Assembly: GCA_945787555.1 (NCBI GenBank)
Contig: CALZJG010000139.1
Location: 1-35,746, forward strand
From: an uncultured Chromatiaceae bacterium
GTDB lineage: Bacteria > Pseudomonadota > Gammaproteobacteria > DRLM01
Reading direction: 5' to 3'
DNA length: 35,746 nt
A model generated the notes under the pieces. It saw nothing but the letters and a program-made list of their open reading frames with translations, searched no databases and had not been told where the DNA came from. Position numbers and translations under genes: made by a program. The first letter of the stretch is position 1; every line of letters begins with the position of its first letter. Below are positions 18,356-27,349 of this stretch, piece after piece.

Positions 18356-18611
18356 GATGCTGCCTAACGCAGCATTACCCCTGTCGGTGCCGAAGTAGGA
18401 ATTCAAGCAGCGACTGGAAGCTAATAGGGTCTCGACACTGCAACAAGGACATTCAAACCAGCAATAAGCCAACTATGGCAATCGGCGGGCCCAATGCCGC
18501 GTCGCTTCTGGCGCCGCTTTGTGTCACTTGTTGGCGAGTACTGAGCGCTAGTAGTGATCCGCTGGCGCTTCTATATTCTTGTGGGAATTTTAATACATTC
18601 GGGGCATAACA

Positions 18612-19523
18612 ATGCGTTGGCGTGGAAATCGCAAGGGTAGCAATGTGGAGGACCGACGCAGTATGCGTGTCTCCCGACTGGGGGGCCTACGCGGTGCTGG
18701 TATGCTACGTCTGCTTCCTGTTGTATATAGATTCCTTGGCTTCAAAGGCATGGTAGTACTGGTAGTGGGTATCGGTGCTTACGGTTTACTTAGCGGAAAT
18801 CTCGGCAATATGCTAAGCGGCCTCGGTCTACAACAAAGTACTACGTCCAGTATGCCCGCTGAGCCGCTTCGGGAAAGTGCAGAAGAAAAGGAACTGGTGG
18901 ATTTTGTTTCAGTGGTCCTGGCCGATACCGAAGAAACCTGGACCACATTGTTCCGACAACAGGGGAAGACCTATCAGGAGCCACGTCTCGTACTGTTCAG
19001 AGACTCGGTCAAATCCGCTTGCGGGATGGCTCAATCAGCCATGGGACCCTTCTATTGTCCCGGTGATCAGCAAGTTTATATCGATTTGGGTTTTTACGAT
19101 CAGTTGAAACATCGCTTCAAAGCACCAGGGGATTTTGCTCAGGCCTATGTCATTGCCCACGAGGTTGGTCACCATATCCAGACGCTAGTGGGCACATCGG
19201 CAAAAGTGAATGCGGCCCGCGACAAGCTAAGCAAGGCAGAAGGCAACAAGCTCTCCGTTCGGCAGGAGCTACAGGCGGACTGCCTTGCAGGCGTCTGGGC
19301 TAATCACGCCAACAGCACCCGACAACTACTTGAAGCAGGTGATGTGGAAGAAGGGCTGGCCGCTGCGAGCGCCATAGGCGATGACACCCTACAGAAACAG
19401 TCGCAAGGATATGCAAGCCCAGACTCATTTACCCATGGTAGTTCGGCGCAACGGGTAAAATGGTTCAAAATCGGTTTGGCAAGTGGTGACATGGACAGCT
19501 GTGACACATTCAACAATTCATAG
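18612..19523 (+). CDS. ypfJ: YpfJ-type neutral zinc metallopeptidase
   Basis: A 303-residue protein with the YpfJ start MRWRGNRKGSNVEDRR, a hydrophobic segment (about 46-66), and a peptidase domain with H183-E-V-G-H187-H, the HExxH zinc and catalytic site. Further conserved blocks are AMGPFYCPGDQQVYIDL before it and RQELQADCLAGVWA after it (likely third ligand region), with DSFTHGSSAQRVKWF near the end. Length matches the family (about 290). It is probably anchored in the inner membrane with the catalytic domain in the periplasm; its physiological substrate is not known. The ribosome site is weak. Confidence 0.92.
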   Translation: MRWRGNRKGSNVEDRRSMRVSRLGGLRGAGMLRLLPVVYRFLGFKGMVVLVVGIGAYGLLSGNLGNMLSGLGLQQSTTSSMPAEPLRESAEEKELVDFVSVVLADTEETWTTLFRQQGKTYQEPRLVLFRDSVKSACGMAQSAMGPFYCPGDQQVYIDLGFYDQLKHRFKAPGDFAQAYVIAHEVGHHIQTLVGTSAKVNAARDKLSKAEGNKLSVRQELQADCLAGVWANHANSTRQLLEAGDVEEGLAAASAIGDDTLQKQSQGYASPDSFTHGSSAQRVKWFKIGLASGDMDSCDTFNNS

Positions 19524-19537
19524 GCTAAGAAGATCAT

Positions 19538-19945
19538 TCATTCGATTTCGTTCCCCCCAACCTTGGGTGTTTCATAGCTACGTGGATACTTCCACCCAAA
19601 TCCCCATCGCCACGGTGTCGGAAGATAGGGCGTCCCGACAAGACGGACGCCGTAGTAATAAATGTCTGCGATATACTCATGGCCGGCGCCCGCTAGACAT
19701 TGACGAAATTCAAGATCAGCTTGCTTGCGTTCACTTGAGGTGCCGCCAGCCCAATAATAAGTGTCATGCTGATTGCAACATTCCGCGAAGTTGAAATCGG
19801 GGACGAGCGTACACCCATCGACTCTACAGGCCTTGGGCGGCATGTCTGCGGTTCCCACAGCGGCATCTATCTGCCTTGGATCACATGGCGCGTACGCAGC
19901 ACAACCGCAAACCATAGCAATTACGAAAAGTAAGCTGCTTTTCAT
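19538..19945 (-). CDS. Lipoprotein with phospholipase A2-like motif
   Basis: 135 residues. The N-terminus MKSSLLFVIAMVCGC looks like a lipoprotein signal with lipidation at C15 or nearby. The mature part has FAECCNQHDTYYW (C56, C57, H60, D61, Y63, Y64), close to the CCxxHDxCY active-site helix of phospholipase A2, plus further cysteines likely to form disulfides. An alternative GTG start at 19975 adds ten residues and has no better ribosome site. It follows the patatin gene on the same strand by about 85 bp, so two putative phospholipases may be made together. It is converging with ypfJ. Catalysis is inferred from the motif only. Confidence 0.65.
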   Translation of the reverse strand: MKSSLLFVIAMVCGCAAYAPCDPRQIDAAVGTADMPPKACRVDGCTLVPDFNFAECCNQHDTYYWAGGTSSERKQADLEFRQCLAGAGHEYIADIYYYGVRLVGTPYLPTPWRWGFGWKYPRSYETPKVGGNEIE

Positions 19946-20029
19946 TGCGGTCGTTTTAGTCAGAGTATATTTCACCTGATACTATGCATTTGAATTTAAG
20001 ACATCGATTCCCCGCGCCTTCTTCCAGAT

Positions 20030-21358
20030 TCAATTCTGATGCTCGAAAATGGGCTCCATAACGTTTGGCCTGTTTGTCAATATGTTCTTAATTTCCACCA
20101 GGCAGGAATTCTCTGGCACGATGAGTTGGTCTACTGCGCGATCAATATATGCGGTGTTTTCGGCGCTTATTGAAAAGTTAGTCGGTATATTGTTCAGAGC
20201 GTCACGCAGACCGATTTCCTGCACATCCGCAAACTGAATATGACAAAATACTGTTTGTTTTGCCTGCTGAGGCGGTAGGCCGTCTCCTACACGAAACTCC
20301 TCTCGGGACTTAAATGTATTCAGAACCTCATCTCTACTTGCCGTCAATAGACTATCAGTTGCATCTATAAAATTCGAATCAACGATGAAGTCTAGAAACT
20401 TTCTTGTATCTGGTGCGCTGCTACTTACGCCTCGTTTCGAGGTGTAGGAATCAATTAATATCACCACAAGTTTCCTATAATTAGTCCCGTTAGTTTTGAC
20501 GGCATCCAGTATGTTGCCTACGCCTTTAAGCCCAAGATTATCGACATTGCCGCCGTCGAACAGATGCGTATATTTATACGGCTTATCGGGGCTATCTCGA
20601 AAGTTACGGACTGTCATATAATTAAAAACGGCGGGGAATGTCGCTGTGCCCATAACCGCGCGCGCCAAGTCGTAATCATTGACATCAGATCCAATGCGCG
20701 AAAATTCTTGTTCTGTAAATGTGAAGGGCGTACCAAAGCTGCCGTCACCGCGAGTGCCATTCGTTGCATTGAGGACCAGATAAGGACGAAGGGGATTCAA
20801 GTCTCGAATTTTCAGATCCCCACCAAGCGGCCTCTTATCATAAAGGTTATCCGATAAAGTTTGCGCCATGATGTCTGTTCGATCGTATGCTGTGAACCAG
20901 AACTTCACGATATTGGTTGGCCAAAACCAGTTCCCGAACCATCTTCTCGTATAGTTTTTTGACATCAGTTTCTTGACAGTCTTCTCATCCCACACCCTTC
21001 CATACAATGGTGGCTCGCCGGGCTCAGTCGAGATGACATAGTAGGCGGCCGGCAGAGAACCTCCTGACACTGATGAGATGGCATCGACTTCTGAAAGAAT
21101 ATCAACACCCGCTGATTCGAAAACCGTCTGTAATCTTAGCATTATGGAAGCCGACCAGTACGCGGCCCTACTGCCACCGCCAGATAGGGCAAGAATTACC
21201 AGCGCATCATCGTGGCCGCGCTCGGTTGTTACGTCGAAGGTTGCTCGAGACTGCACAGGCTCATCTTGTTCCTGTTTGATATTTGTATGTGAAAAGCTGG
21301 AGCATGCAGCCAAGGTAACGGTCATCACACAGATAATGATATTTTGTATGTTGATCAT
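20030..21358 (-). CDS. Patatin-like phospholipase lipoprotein
   Basis: 442 residues. The signal MINIQNIIICVMTVTLAAC has a lipobox LAAC, so lipidation at C19 is expected. The patatin fold is shown by the oxyanion-hole glycines ALSGGGSRA (59-65), the nucleophile S98 in SSVSGGS (first Gly of GxSxG replaced by Ser, which is seen in the family), and the DGG motif at D268 (HLFDGGNVDNLG). Expected activity is acyl hydrolysis of phospholipids or other lipids with a Ser-Asp dyad. The start is ATG at 21358 behind CGGAGAG; the frame runs up to 21397. Base use is more AT-rich than the flanks, which may point to transfer. Confidence 0.85.
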   Translation of the reverse strand: MINIQNIIICVMTVTLAACSSFSHTNIKQEQDEPVQSRATFDVTTERGHDDALVILALSGGGSRAAYWSASIMLRLQTVFESAGVDILSEVDAISSVSGGSLPAAYYVISTEPGEPPLYGRVWDEKTVKKLMSKNYTRRWFGNWFWPTNIVKFWFTAYDRTDIMAQTLSDNLYDKRPLGGDLKIRDLNPLRPYLVLNATNGTRGDGSFGTPFTFTEQEFSRIGSDVNDYDLARAVMGTATFPAVFNYMTVRNFRDSPDKPYKYTHLFDGGNVDNLGLKGVGNILDAVKTNGTNYRKLVVILIDSYTSKRGVSSSAPDTRKFLDFIVDSNFIDATDSLLTASRDEVLNTFKSREEFRVGDGLPPQQAKQTVFCHIQFADVQEIGLRDALNNIPTNFSISAENTAYIDRAVDQLIVPENSCLVEIKNILTNRPNVMEPIFEHQN

Positions 21359-21814
21359 CGCAACTCTCCGTATCACTATTGATCGAATCAGAACCATATT
21401 CCAGACAATAGACCATCATCCCACGTTGCCGAAGGCCGGCACCAGTATGCTATACGACAGTTTTTCGATGCTAATAGACGCTCCTCGTATTTCCAACATG
21501 ATCCTGACATTGGAAAATCGTGGCAGTGGGAAAAGGGGAAAGTGGGCAGTAGCCTGCTATTGCGATCGCCAGAGAAGCGCTTAAGGGAGGCTGAGAACGG
21601 GACTCGCATGCGAATGTTACAGAAAAACAAGCGTCACTGGCGTTAGACAATATTGGGAATGGCTCTCTTGGGGGGCTCTCACTGTTTCCACCTTTGTTAG
21701 GAGCAATGCCCTAGGGTTCACTGCCCCTCGGTCATATTCGTTCGACGGCAAATCCCGGATCTGTCCGGATCTCCTTGGCGCTGCGTCATTCCCGGCAAGT
21801 TAGTGCATCATTCA
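21359..21814. other. Intergenic region between patatin gene and IS256 element
   Basis: No gene supported. Short ORFs here lack ribosome sites and recognisable sequence. It should hold the patatin promoter on the minus strand. Confidence 0.4.
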
Positions 21815-21843
21815 TTCTGTAATTTGGCCTGAAAAGAATGAGA

Positions 21844-21929
21844 GGCAGGCCATGGTTTATCCTTTCGATTTTTACCGACCAAAGTAAAAGAGAGAGGTGA
21901 CCGATGGCCTGCCAAGTACAGGATAAATC
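21844..21929 (+). promoter_or_regulatory. Inverted repeats over the transposase start
   Basis: GGCAGGCCAT at 21844-21853 is the exact complement of 21904-21913, which contains the transposase ATG. The next ten bases, GGTTTATCCT (21854-21863), pair (nine of ten plus a G-U) with 21920-21929. The two pairings cross each other, so they form a pseudoknot or alternative structures. The first would hide the start codon in long read-through transcripts. Confidence 0.5.
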
Positions 21930-23061
21930 GATTGAGGATGTATTGGAACTTCTGGCGACAGAAGGGTTTGAAGGCATGGCGGAGGCGATGCGCCTGGAGC
22001 GCAGTCAACACCTTGGCGCCGGACCTTGGGAGCGGGCGCAGGAGAGGCAGGGCTATGCCAACGGCTACAAGCCTAAGCAGGTTAGCAGCCGGATAGGGCG
22101 CCTATCGTTGCAGGTTCCGCAGACCCGCGATACGGATTTCTATCCGGCGAGTCTGGAGCGAGGGCTGCGCTCTGAGCGCGCGCTGAAGCTGGCGTTGGCC
22201 GAGATGTATGTGCAAGGGGTCTCGACGCGTAAGGTCGCCCGAGTGACCGAAGAGCTGTGCGGGTTTGAAATCAGCTCGACGCAGGTCAGTCGTGCGACGG
22301 CGGCGCTGGACGAGCAGCTCTCGGCCTGGCGTGAACGCCCGCTGGGCAGTTTTCCCTACGTGGTGCTCGATGCGCGCTACGAGAAGGTGCGCCATGGTGG
22401 GCGTGTCATCGACTGCGCCGTCCTGCTTGCCCTGGGCGTGGACACGGCCGGCAAACGGCAACTGCTGGGCTGCTCGGTGTCATTGTCGGAGCAGGAGGTA
22501 CATTGGCGCGAATTTCTCACTGCGCTGAAAGACCGGGGCTTGCATGGTATGCGCTTGTTTGTCAGCGATGCCCATGAAGGGCTGAAGGCGGCGCGTGCGG
22601 CGGTGTTTCCGAGCGTACCCTGGCAACGTTGCCAATTCCATCTGCAACAAAATGCCCAGCGCTACGTGCCCCGGCAATCGATGAAAAAGGCGGTGGCGGC
22701 GGACATTCGCGCCATCTTCCATGCGCCGGATGAGACTGAGGCAAAACGTATACTGGAGCACTTTATCCGGCGTTACCAGGAAAACGCGCCAGCGCTCTGC
22801 GCTTGGGCGGAAACGGCACTCCCGCAAGGGCTGACTGTGTTTGATTTACCTGAGCGCCACCGCAAACGCCTGCGAACCACCAATGTGCTCGAGCGGGTGA
22901 ACAAGGAAATAAAGCGTCGTTCACGCGTCGCCACGTTGTTTCCCAACGAGGCGGCTTGCCTGCGACTGGTGACTGCGGTCGCTATGGAAATTCCGATGAG
23001 TGGGAAACCGGTCGCATCTATCTTGCAATGGATGAGAAATGATTTGATCCCAACGGGGTAA
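21904..23061 (+). CDS. IS256-family transposase
   Basis: 385 residues with the Mutator/IS256 pattern and an apparently complete DDE triad: D156 (VVLDARYEKVR), D222 (FVSDAHEGLKAA) and E330 (TTNVLERVNKEIKRR). The C-x2-H block WQRCQFHLQQNA between D2 and E is characteristic of the family. The start is ATG at 21904 after GAGAGGTGA. No stop or frameshift is seen, so it may be active; terminal inverted repeats flank it on both sides. Confidence 0.95.
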   Translation: MACQVQDKSIEDVLELLATEGFEGMAEAMRLERSQHLGAGPWERAQERQGYANGYKPKQVSSRIGRLSLQVPQTRDTDFYPASLERGLRSERALKLALAEMYVQGVSTRKVARVTEELCGFEISSTQVSRATAALDEQLSAWRERPLGSFPYVVLDARYEKVRHGGRVIDCAVLLALGVDTAGKRQLLGCSVSLSEQEVHWREFLTALKDRGLHGMRLFVSDAHEGLKAARAAVFPSVPWQRCQFHLQQNAQRYVPRQSMKKAVAADIRAIFHAPDETEAKRILEHFIRRYQENAPALCAWAETALPQGLTVFDLPERHRKRLRTTNVLERVNKEIKRRSRVATLFPNEAACLRLVTAVAMEIPMSGKPVASILQWMRNDLIPTG

Positions 23062-23237
23062 ACCGCAAATTACAGAAGAGAAGTTGTTTTATCACTGAAG
23101 TTTGTACCGTTTCGGCCGCTAAACGTGAGTAGTGTGGTGGGGCCGTTAGATTCCATACGTTGCCTTGCTAAGAAATGGTACTAGGCCATTGCGAAGGCGT
23201 AATTGCGCCGTATTCAACGGTATGGAGGTTTGGTCAA

Positions 23238-24182
23238 ATGAGTCAAGCAGTAGCAGTGGAGACCCGGTTCCGCCTGGTAACCCGTAGTGATTTCGATGGA
23301 TTGGTATGCGCCGTATTATTGCGCCACCTCAACCTGATTGATGACATTAAATTTGTGCATCCCAAAGACATGCAGGATGGAAAAATTGATATCACCAACA
23401 ACGATATCACCACCAACTTGCCTTATGTGCCGGGTGTGAATCTCGCTTTTGACCATCACCATTCGGAAACCTTGCGCAATGAACAGCAAGACAATCATGT
23501 GATCGACCCCGAGGCACCTTCGGCGGCCCGGGTGGTGTGGCTCCACTATGGCGGACATGATGTCTTCCCGGAGACCTGGGACGAGATTATGGATGCCGTG
23601 GACAAAGGCGACTCCGCACAATTCAGCAAAGAAGATGTCCTGAATGCCACGGGATGGGATTTGTTGAACTTCCTGATGGACGCGCGTACCGGACTGGGCC
23701 GCTTCCGTGAGTTTCGCATATCCAATTATGCGCTGATGATGGCGCTTATTGAATATTGCAAGACCATGAGCATCACGGAAATCCTTGAGTTGCCTGATGT
23801 TGCCGAGCGTGTGGAACTGTACTTTGATCATGAAGAAAAGTTCAAAGACCAGATCCTGCGTTGCTCCACCGCGCATGACAATCTGGTGGTACTGGACCTG
23901 CGCAATGAGGAAACCATTTACGCCGGCAACCGCTTTATGATCTATGCACTGTATCCTCAGTGCAACATCTCCATCCATGTGCTTTGGGGCCTGAAGAAAC
24001 AAAACACCGTTTTCGCCACCGGCAAGTCAATTTTTGATCGCGGTTCAAAATCCAATGTGGGCGAACTGATGTTGGAATTCAACGGTGGTGGCCACCACGC
24101 GGCGGGCACCTGCCAGGTGCCCAATGACCAGGCTGAGGCGACATTGCAAACGCTGGTGGAGCGGATCACGGCTGACGGCTGA
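23238..24182 (+). CDS. DHH-family phosphoesterase (exopolyphosphatase/nanoRNase-like)
   Basis: A 314-residue soluble protein with the DHH motifs: SDFDG at 17-21 (metal-binding), an FVHPKD block, the FDHHHSE motif, AVDKGDSAQF, and a C-terminal DHHA1 domain with GGGHHAAGTCQ. Relatives hydrolyse short RNAs, cyclic dinucleotide products, bisphosphonucleotides or polyphosphate with Mn2+; the exact substrate cannot be read. The start is ATG at 23238 behind TGGAGGT; the frame is open to 23175, but those codons are not conserved. It is monocistronic, with its own strong terminator. Confidence 0.88.
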   Translation: MSQAVAVETRFRLVTRSDFDGLVCAVLLRHLNLIDDIKFVHPKDMQDGKIDITNNDITTNLPYVPGVNLAFDHHHSETLRNEQQDNHVIDPEAPSAARVVWLHYGGHDVFPETWDEIMDAVDKGDSAQFSKEDVLNATGWDLLNFLMDARTGLGRFREFRISNYALMMALIEYCKTMSITEILELPDVAERVELYFDHEEKFKDQILRCSTAHDNLVVLDLRNEETIYAGNRFMIYALYPQCNISIHVLWGLKKQNTVFATGKSIFDRGSKSNVGELMLEFNGGGHHAAGTCQVPNDQAEATLQTLVERITADG

Positions 24183-24222
24183 ACTCCAACGGATCAAACC
24201 TGAAATAGCAGCACCTGCACCA

Positions 24223-24263
24223 CGGGGCCGAAAAACGAAGAGCGTTTTTCGGCCCCGTTTTTT
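24223..24263 (+). terminator. Strong rho-independent terminator
   Basis: A 15-bp perfect stem, CGGGGCCGAAAAACG with its complement at 24243-24257, around a five-base loop, followed by a T6 run. It ends the DHH gene transcript; the A/T-rich inner stem makes it potentially bidirectional. Confidence 0.95.
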
Positions 24264-24412
24264 CTGCTGATCCACCGCGTTTAGATCGTGAGCAAGGCCC
24301 TGCTCATGATCAACACACCCGCTAGGGTAATGTCTGCGTCGCTACCGGCTTGCGGCCGGTAGTCGCCAGGTGCCATCTGTTTCTGATTCAGCATCGTCAG
24401 CCCCACAACATG

Positions 24413-24815
24413 AGGTCATGGCGTACTGACCACCAATGCCAAATGGCGCGCGCCGGTGGTGCCTGGAATGCGTGCAGCGCCAACGGAAACTCGGGGTAAC
24501 GCTGGGGAGGAGGGCGAGGTCATCGATAAACCGAGGCAGGGGGCCTCAAGGCGCACCCTGAGCTGGGGACATCTACTAAAGCGGGTGTTTGATATCGACA
24601 TCTGCCCAAGTTGCGGCGGTCAACTTGACGTGCTCGCCAAAGCGCTACGCGGGGCAGGCTCTTGCGACGATTTACGCTGCCAGCGTCATTGGCAAGATAC
24701 TCACGCACTTGGGCGGGTAAAACCACTGGCGCGATCGGCTCACAACCGCGATGCCGAGGGTAATCCTATGGTTGGAGTTCGCCAGACCTCACGCTTAACG
24801 TCGTCAGCGCATTGA
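24413..24815 (+). pseudogene. C-terminal remnant of an IS91-family transposase
   Basis: The reading HGVLTTNAKWRAPVVPG and then SRRTLSWGHLLKRVFDIDI-CPSCGGQLDVLA matches the C-terminus of IS91/ISCR-type transposases (YHGVLAP-AKWR, LL-RVF-IDV--CP-CGG). After a frame change, AASVIGKILTHLG follows, the usual end of the family. The catalytic HUH and tyrosine region is absent. A perfect hairpin (CTACCGGC/GCCGGTAG, 24342-24362) and a near-perfect inverted repeat (24284-24311) lie just upstream. 24816-25003 holds nothing I recognise. Confidence 0.7.
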
Positions 24816-25003
24816 GTTGACGCCAAACATCCCCCCATTTATCGCGGCCCCCGCTTTCTTGAGCTATATTGCTCAGATTGGCGAGTTCGCTTGCTTTGCT
24901 CTACTCTTAAACTATGGGGGAAATGCCGTTTTCTCTCCCTGTACTCCACTGCTAATCCGCTGGCTAGGCGTTGGTCAGGTGGGGTGTACCCATTGAAGAC
25001 TTT

Positions 25004-25043
25004 TTGACAATGATCGTGCCATGAATTTATAGTTGTATTTCAT
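25004..25043 (+). promoter_or_regulatory. Sigma70-like promoter with overlapping NsrR-like palindrome
   Basis: TTGACA (25004-25009) and TATAGT (25028-25033) are separated by 18 bp. The imperfect palindrome 25021-25043 has outer arms ATGAATTT and rc ATGAAATA (ATGAA...TTCAT) and covers the -10 box. NsrR sites have the form ATG-A-TT...AA-T-CAT, and NsrR represses the homologous cluster in Nitrosomonas, so repression relieved by nitric oxide is a reasonable inference. Confidence 0.55.
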
Positions 25044-25094
25044 GTACATCTATTTGCCAAGTCTTTTTATCGGGTATCCCGAGGAGGGACCACC

Positions 25095-26216
25095 ATGGGG
25101 AAGACTCATTGCGCAGACGCCGCTTTAGGACAACGATCAGTCTCGGCATTTCATCACCAATTGATTGTGCATTGGCTGAATTGTTTGGCTTTGCTGGTCG
25201 TGGCGCTATTCGCCACCTCGTCGGCATTCGCTGAAAAACGTGAGTTATCACTCACCATCGATGAGATGCAAATCTCTGTTGCCCCTGACCTTGACTACAA
25301 GGTGTTCGCGTTCAACGGCCAGGTTCCAGGTCCCCTGATCCACGTGCAAGAAGGTGACGATGTAATAATCCACGTCAGCAACAATACTTCCCTCCCACAC
25401 ACAATTCACTGGCACGGCGTGCTTCAAAGCAATAACTGGCGCAATGATGGCGTGCCGGGTGTCACCCAAGAGCCAATACAGCCTGGTGACACATTTACCT
25501 ACCGTTGGAAGGCGGACCGTATCGGCAGCCTTTGGTATCACTGTCACGTCAATGTAAACGAGCACGTCGGCATCCGCGGCATGTGGGGTCCTATCGTAGT
25601 GGATCCCCTCGCACCGTTGCCCATCGAGAAACGGGTCACTAAAGAGGCCATAATGATGCTCTCTACCTGGGAGAGTGAAAACGCTGACAAATTCGGCGAA
25701 GGCGCTACGCCTTATGATGTCGAAGATTATTTCTCAGTGAATGGAAAGTCCTTCCCCGCCACCCAGCCACTGCGGCTCAACAAGGGCGACGTGGTGCGAG
25801 TACGTTTTGTTGGCGCTGGTGGCGCGATACACGCCATGCACTCCCATGGCCACGATATGCTGATTACTCACAAGGACGGCTTGCCCCTGCCACAACCTTA
25901 CTCCGTCGACACTATCCTCATCGGCCCCGGTGAGCGCTATGACGCCATCATCGAAGCAACCCACGACGAGGGCCGCTTCATCTTTCATGACCATGTCGAC
26001 AAGCACGTCACCGCCCGCGGAAAATTCCCTGGCGGCCCCATCACTGTAATGGAGTACGACGGTACACCAATGGATGATTGGTATGTGTGGAAAGACATTG
26101 ACTATGACCCGGACTTTTTCTTTAGCGAGGCAATGAAGGCAGGTTACGGACTGATCGAAAACTCCCGTTTCAAGGGTACACCGCTGACGCGTGAGCGTCG
26201 CCGTCATCGGGAATAA
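25095..26216 (+). CDS. ncgA: Two-domain multicopper oxidase (NcgA-like)
   Basis: A 373-residue periplasmic blue copper oxidase. The signal peptide ends around SSAFA-EKRE. Domain 1 has HTIHWHG and WYHCHVNVNEHVGIRGMWG, which supplies the type-1 copper Cys, His and Met plus trinuclear-site histidines. Domain 2 has HAMHSHGHD and FHDHVDKHV with no cysteine, so the type-1 site is in domain 1 only, as described for the Nitrosomonas europaea enzyme of this cluster. A strong GAGGAGGG site precedes the ATG. It is the first gene of the nirK operon, 14 bp before the diheme cytochrome. In Nitrosomonas the cluster is needed for nitrite tolerance; the oxidase substrate is uncertain. Confidence 0.85.
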   Translation: MGKTHCADAALGQRSVSAFHHQLIVHWLNCLALLVVALFATSSAFAEKRELSLTIDEMQISVAPDLDYKVFAFNGQVPGPLIHVQEGDDVIIHVSNNTSLPHTIHWHGVLQSNNWRNDGVPGVTQEPIQPGDTFTYRWKADRIGSLWYHCHVNVNEHVGIRGMWGPIVVDPLAPLPIEKRVTKEAIMMLSTWESENADKFGEGATPYDVEDYFSVNGKSFPATQPLRLNKGDVVRVRFVGAGGAIHAMHSHGHDMLITHKDGLPLPQPYSVDTILIGPGERYDAIIEATHDEGRFIFHDHVDKHVTARGKFPGGPITVMEYDGTPMDDWYVWKDIDYDPDFFFSEAMKAGYGLIENSRFKGTPLTRERRRHRE

Positions 26217-26230
26217 CACTGGAGTTATTC

Positions 26231-26920
26231 ATGAAGCGCCTATTGGTACTGGTGAGTCTTGTTTGCATAGGCCCTGGAATGGCGGCCGATGGCGATGCGA
26301 TTCTCGAAAAGCATTGTGCGACCTGTCACGAGATCAACGGCCCAGCTGCACAATCGGTTGAAGAGCTATGGCAACGCCAAGGTCCAGATCTGTTTTATGC
26401 CGGCTCCAAATACAAGCGCGAGTGGCTATCAAATTGGCTAGTGAAACCACGGCGCATCCGTTCGGCGGGTTATCTCTTTTTCCAACACATTAAGCCTGGC
26501 GATAAGCGTGACATCGTGGATGCCAGTGGTCTAAGGCCCCATCCAGCGCTGAGCCCAGCGGAGGCCGAGTCGGTTACCACGGCATTGATGGCCCTCAAGG
26601 CCAAGCCCGGAGAGATCAAGGCGGGTGATTTCAAGGGCGGCAGCATTGCTATCGGATTCGGTGAGATGGTGTTTGATAAGTTTAACGGGTGCATGGCTTG
26701 CCATGAGATCGAACCCGGCTACGGCGGCCTCTCCGGGCCAGAGGTCTATACGGTTGCGAGACGTCTACAGGAAGACTATCTGGTGAGTTTTATCCGCAAC
26801 CCCCAGGCATGGAACCCCAAAACGCCCATGCCCAACAAGCACACGGCCGAGCCCAATATCCAGAAGATCGTGCAGTACCTGGTCGCACTGGCCAAGGAGG
26901 ACTGGGATGACACGAAATAG
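26231..26920 (+). CDS. ncgB: Diheme cytochrome c (NcgB-like)
   Basis: A 229-residue periplasmic electron carrier. The signal peptide ends near GMAA-DGDA. It has two haem c attachment motifs, C29-A-T-C32-H33 and C154-M-A-C157-H158, in two cytochrome-c-like domains; likely distal methionine ligands are in the second half (KTPMPN). An ATG behind TGGAGTTATTC follows 14 bp after the oxidase. The 3' end overlaps the next cytochrome gene by 14 bp, indicating coupling. It probably passes electrons between the respiratory chain, the oxidase and NirK. Confidence 0.88.
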   Translation: MKRLLVLVSLVCIGPGMAADGDAILEKHCATCHEINGPAAQSVEELWQRQGPDLFYAGSKYKREWLSNWLVKPRRIRSAGYLFFQHIKPGDKRDIVDASGLRPHPALSPAEAESVTTALMALKAKPGEIKAGDFKGGSIAIGFGEMVFDKFNGCMACHEIEPGYGGLSGPEVYTVARRLQEDYLVSFIRNPQAWNPKTPMPNKHTAEPNIQKIVQYLVALAKEDWDDTK

Positions 26921-27245
26921 CCTGTTTCTACTGTTTATCCTTGCTGCGCCTGTCGCTTGGGCAACGAGCGCCGAGGACAACTACAAAACCTACTGCTGGC
27001 AATGCCACGGCATGCGAGGCGACGGCATGGGGCTCAACGTGCAGGATATGTCCGTGCAACCACGCGATCACACCAGCGCCAAAGCCATGGGTGGACGCAG
27101 TGACGCAGACCTGTTCAAAGTGATTAAGCAGGGAGGACTCGCGATTGATAAATCGGTACTCATGCCACCTTGGGGAGACACCTTGAGCGACGATGAAATC
27201 CACGCGCTGGTTGACTATCTGCGGCAACTCTGCCAGTGCCGCTAA
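26907..27245 (+). CDS. ncgC: Monoheme cytochrome c (NcgC-like)
   Basis: A 112-residue periplasmic class I cytochrome c. The signal peptide ends around AWATS. The haem motif is C30-W-Q-C33-H34, followed by GMRGDGMG; the distal methionine is probably in SVLMPPWGD, and the C-terminus DDEIHALVDYLRQL is the conserved last helix. The start lies inside the diheme gene, with GGAGGA just upstream. It is the likely direct electron donor to NirK, about 100 bp upstream of it. Confidence 0.88.
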   Translation: MTRNSLFLLFILAAPVAWATSAEDNYKTYCWQCHGMRGDGMGLNVQDMSVQPRDHTSAKAMGGRSDADLFKVIKQGGLAIDKSVLMPPWGDTLSDDEIHALVDYLRQLCQCR

Positions 27246-27349
27246 CTTGTGTTACGCCCTCCGCTTTTACCAAAGAGGCGGACGCTCGCGCAGGACGCGC
27301 GATCTTCAAGTACACAGGGACTATCGATTAACCCAGAGAGGAAACGACT

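Larger units (their letters stand above)
21815..23077 (+). mobile_element. IS256-family insertion sequence
   Basis: Bounded by a 12-bp perfect inverted repeat, TTCTGTAATTTG at 21815-21826 and its complement at 23066-23077, around one intact transposase gene. The true ends may lie a few bases further out. I could not find a clean 8-9 bp target duplication, which may mean the insertion is old or rearranged. Confidence 0.8.

Noticed and set aside
23316-24002. A 228-codon ORF antisense to the DHH phosphoesterase
   Set aside because: Fully contained opposite a conserved gene, with no domain or ribosome site.
25734-26219. A 161-codon ORF antisense to the multicopper oxidase
   Set aside because: Overlaps conserved copper-ligand codons of the sense gene; no independent support.
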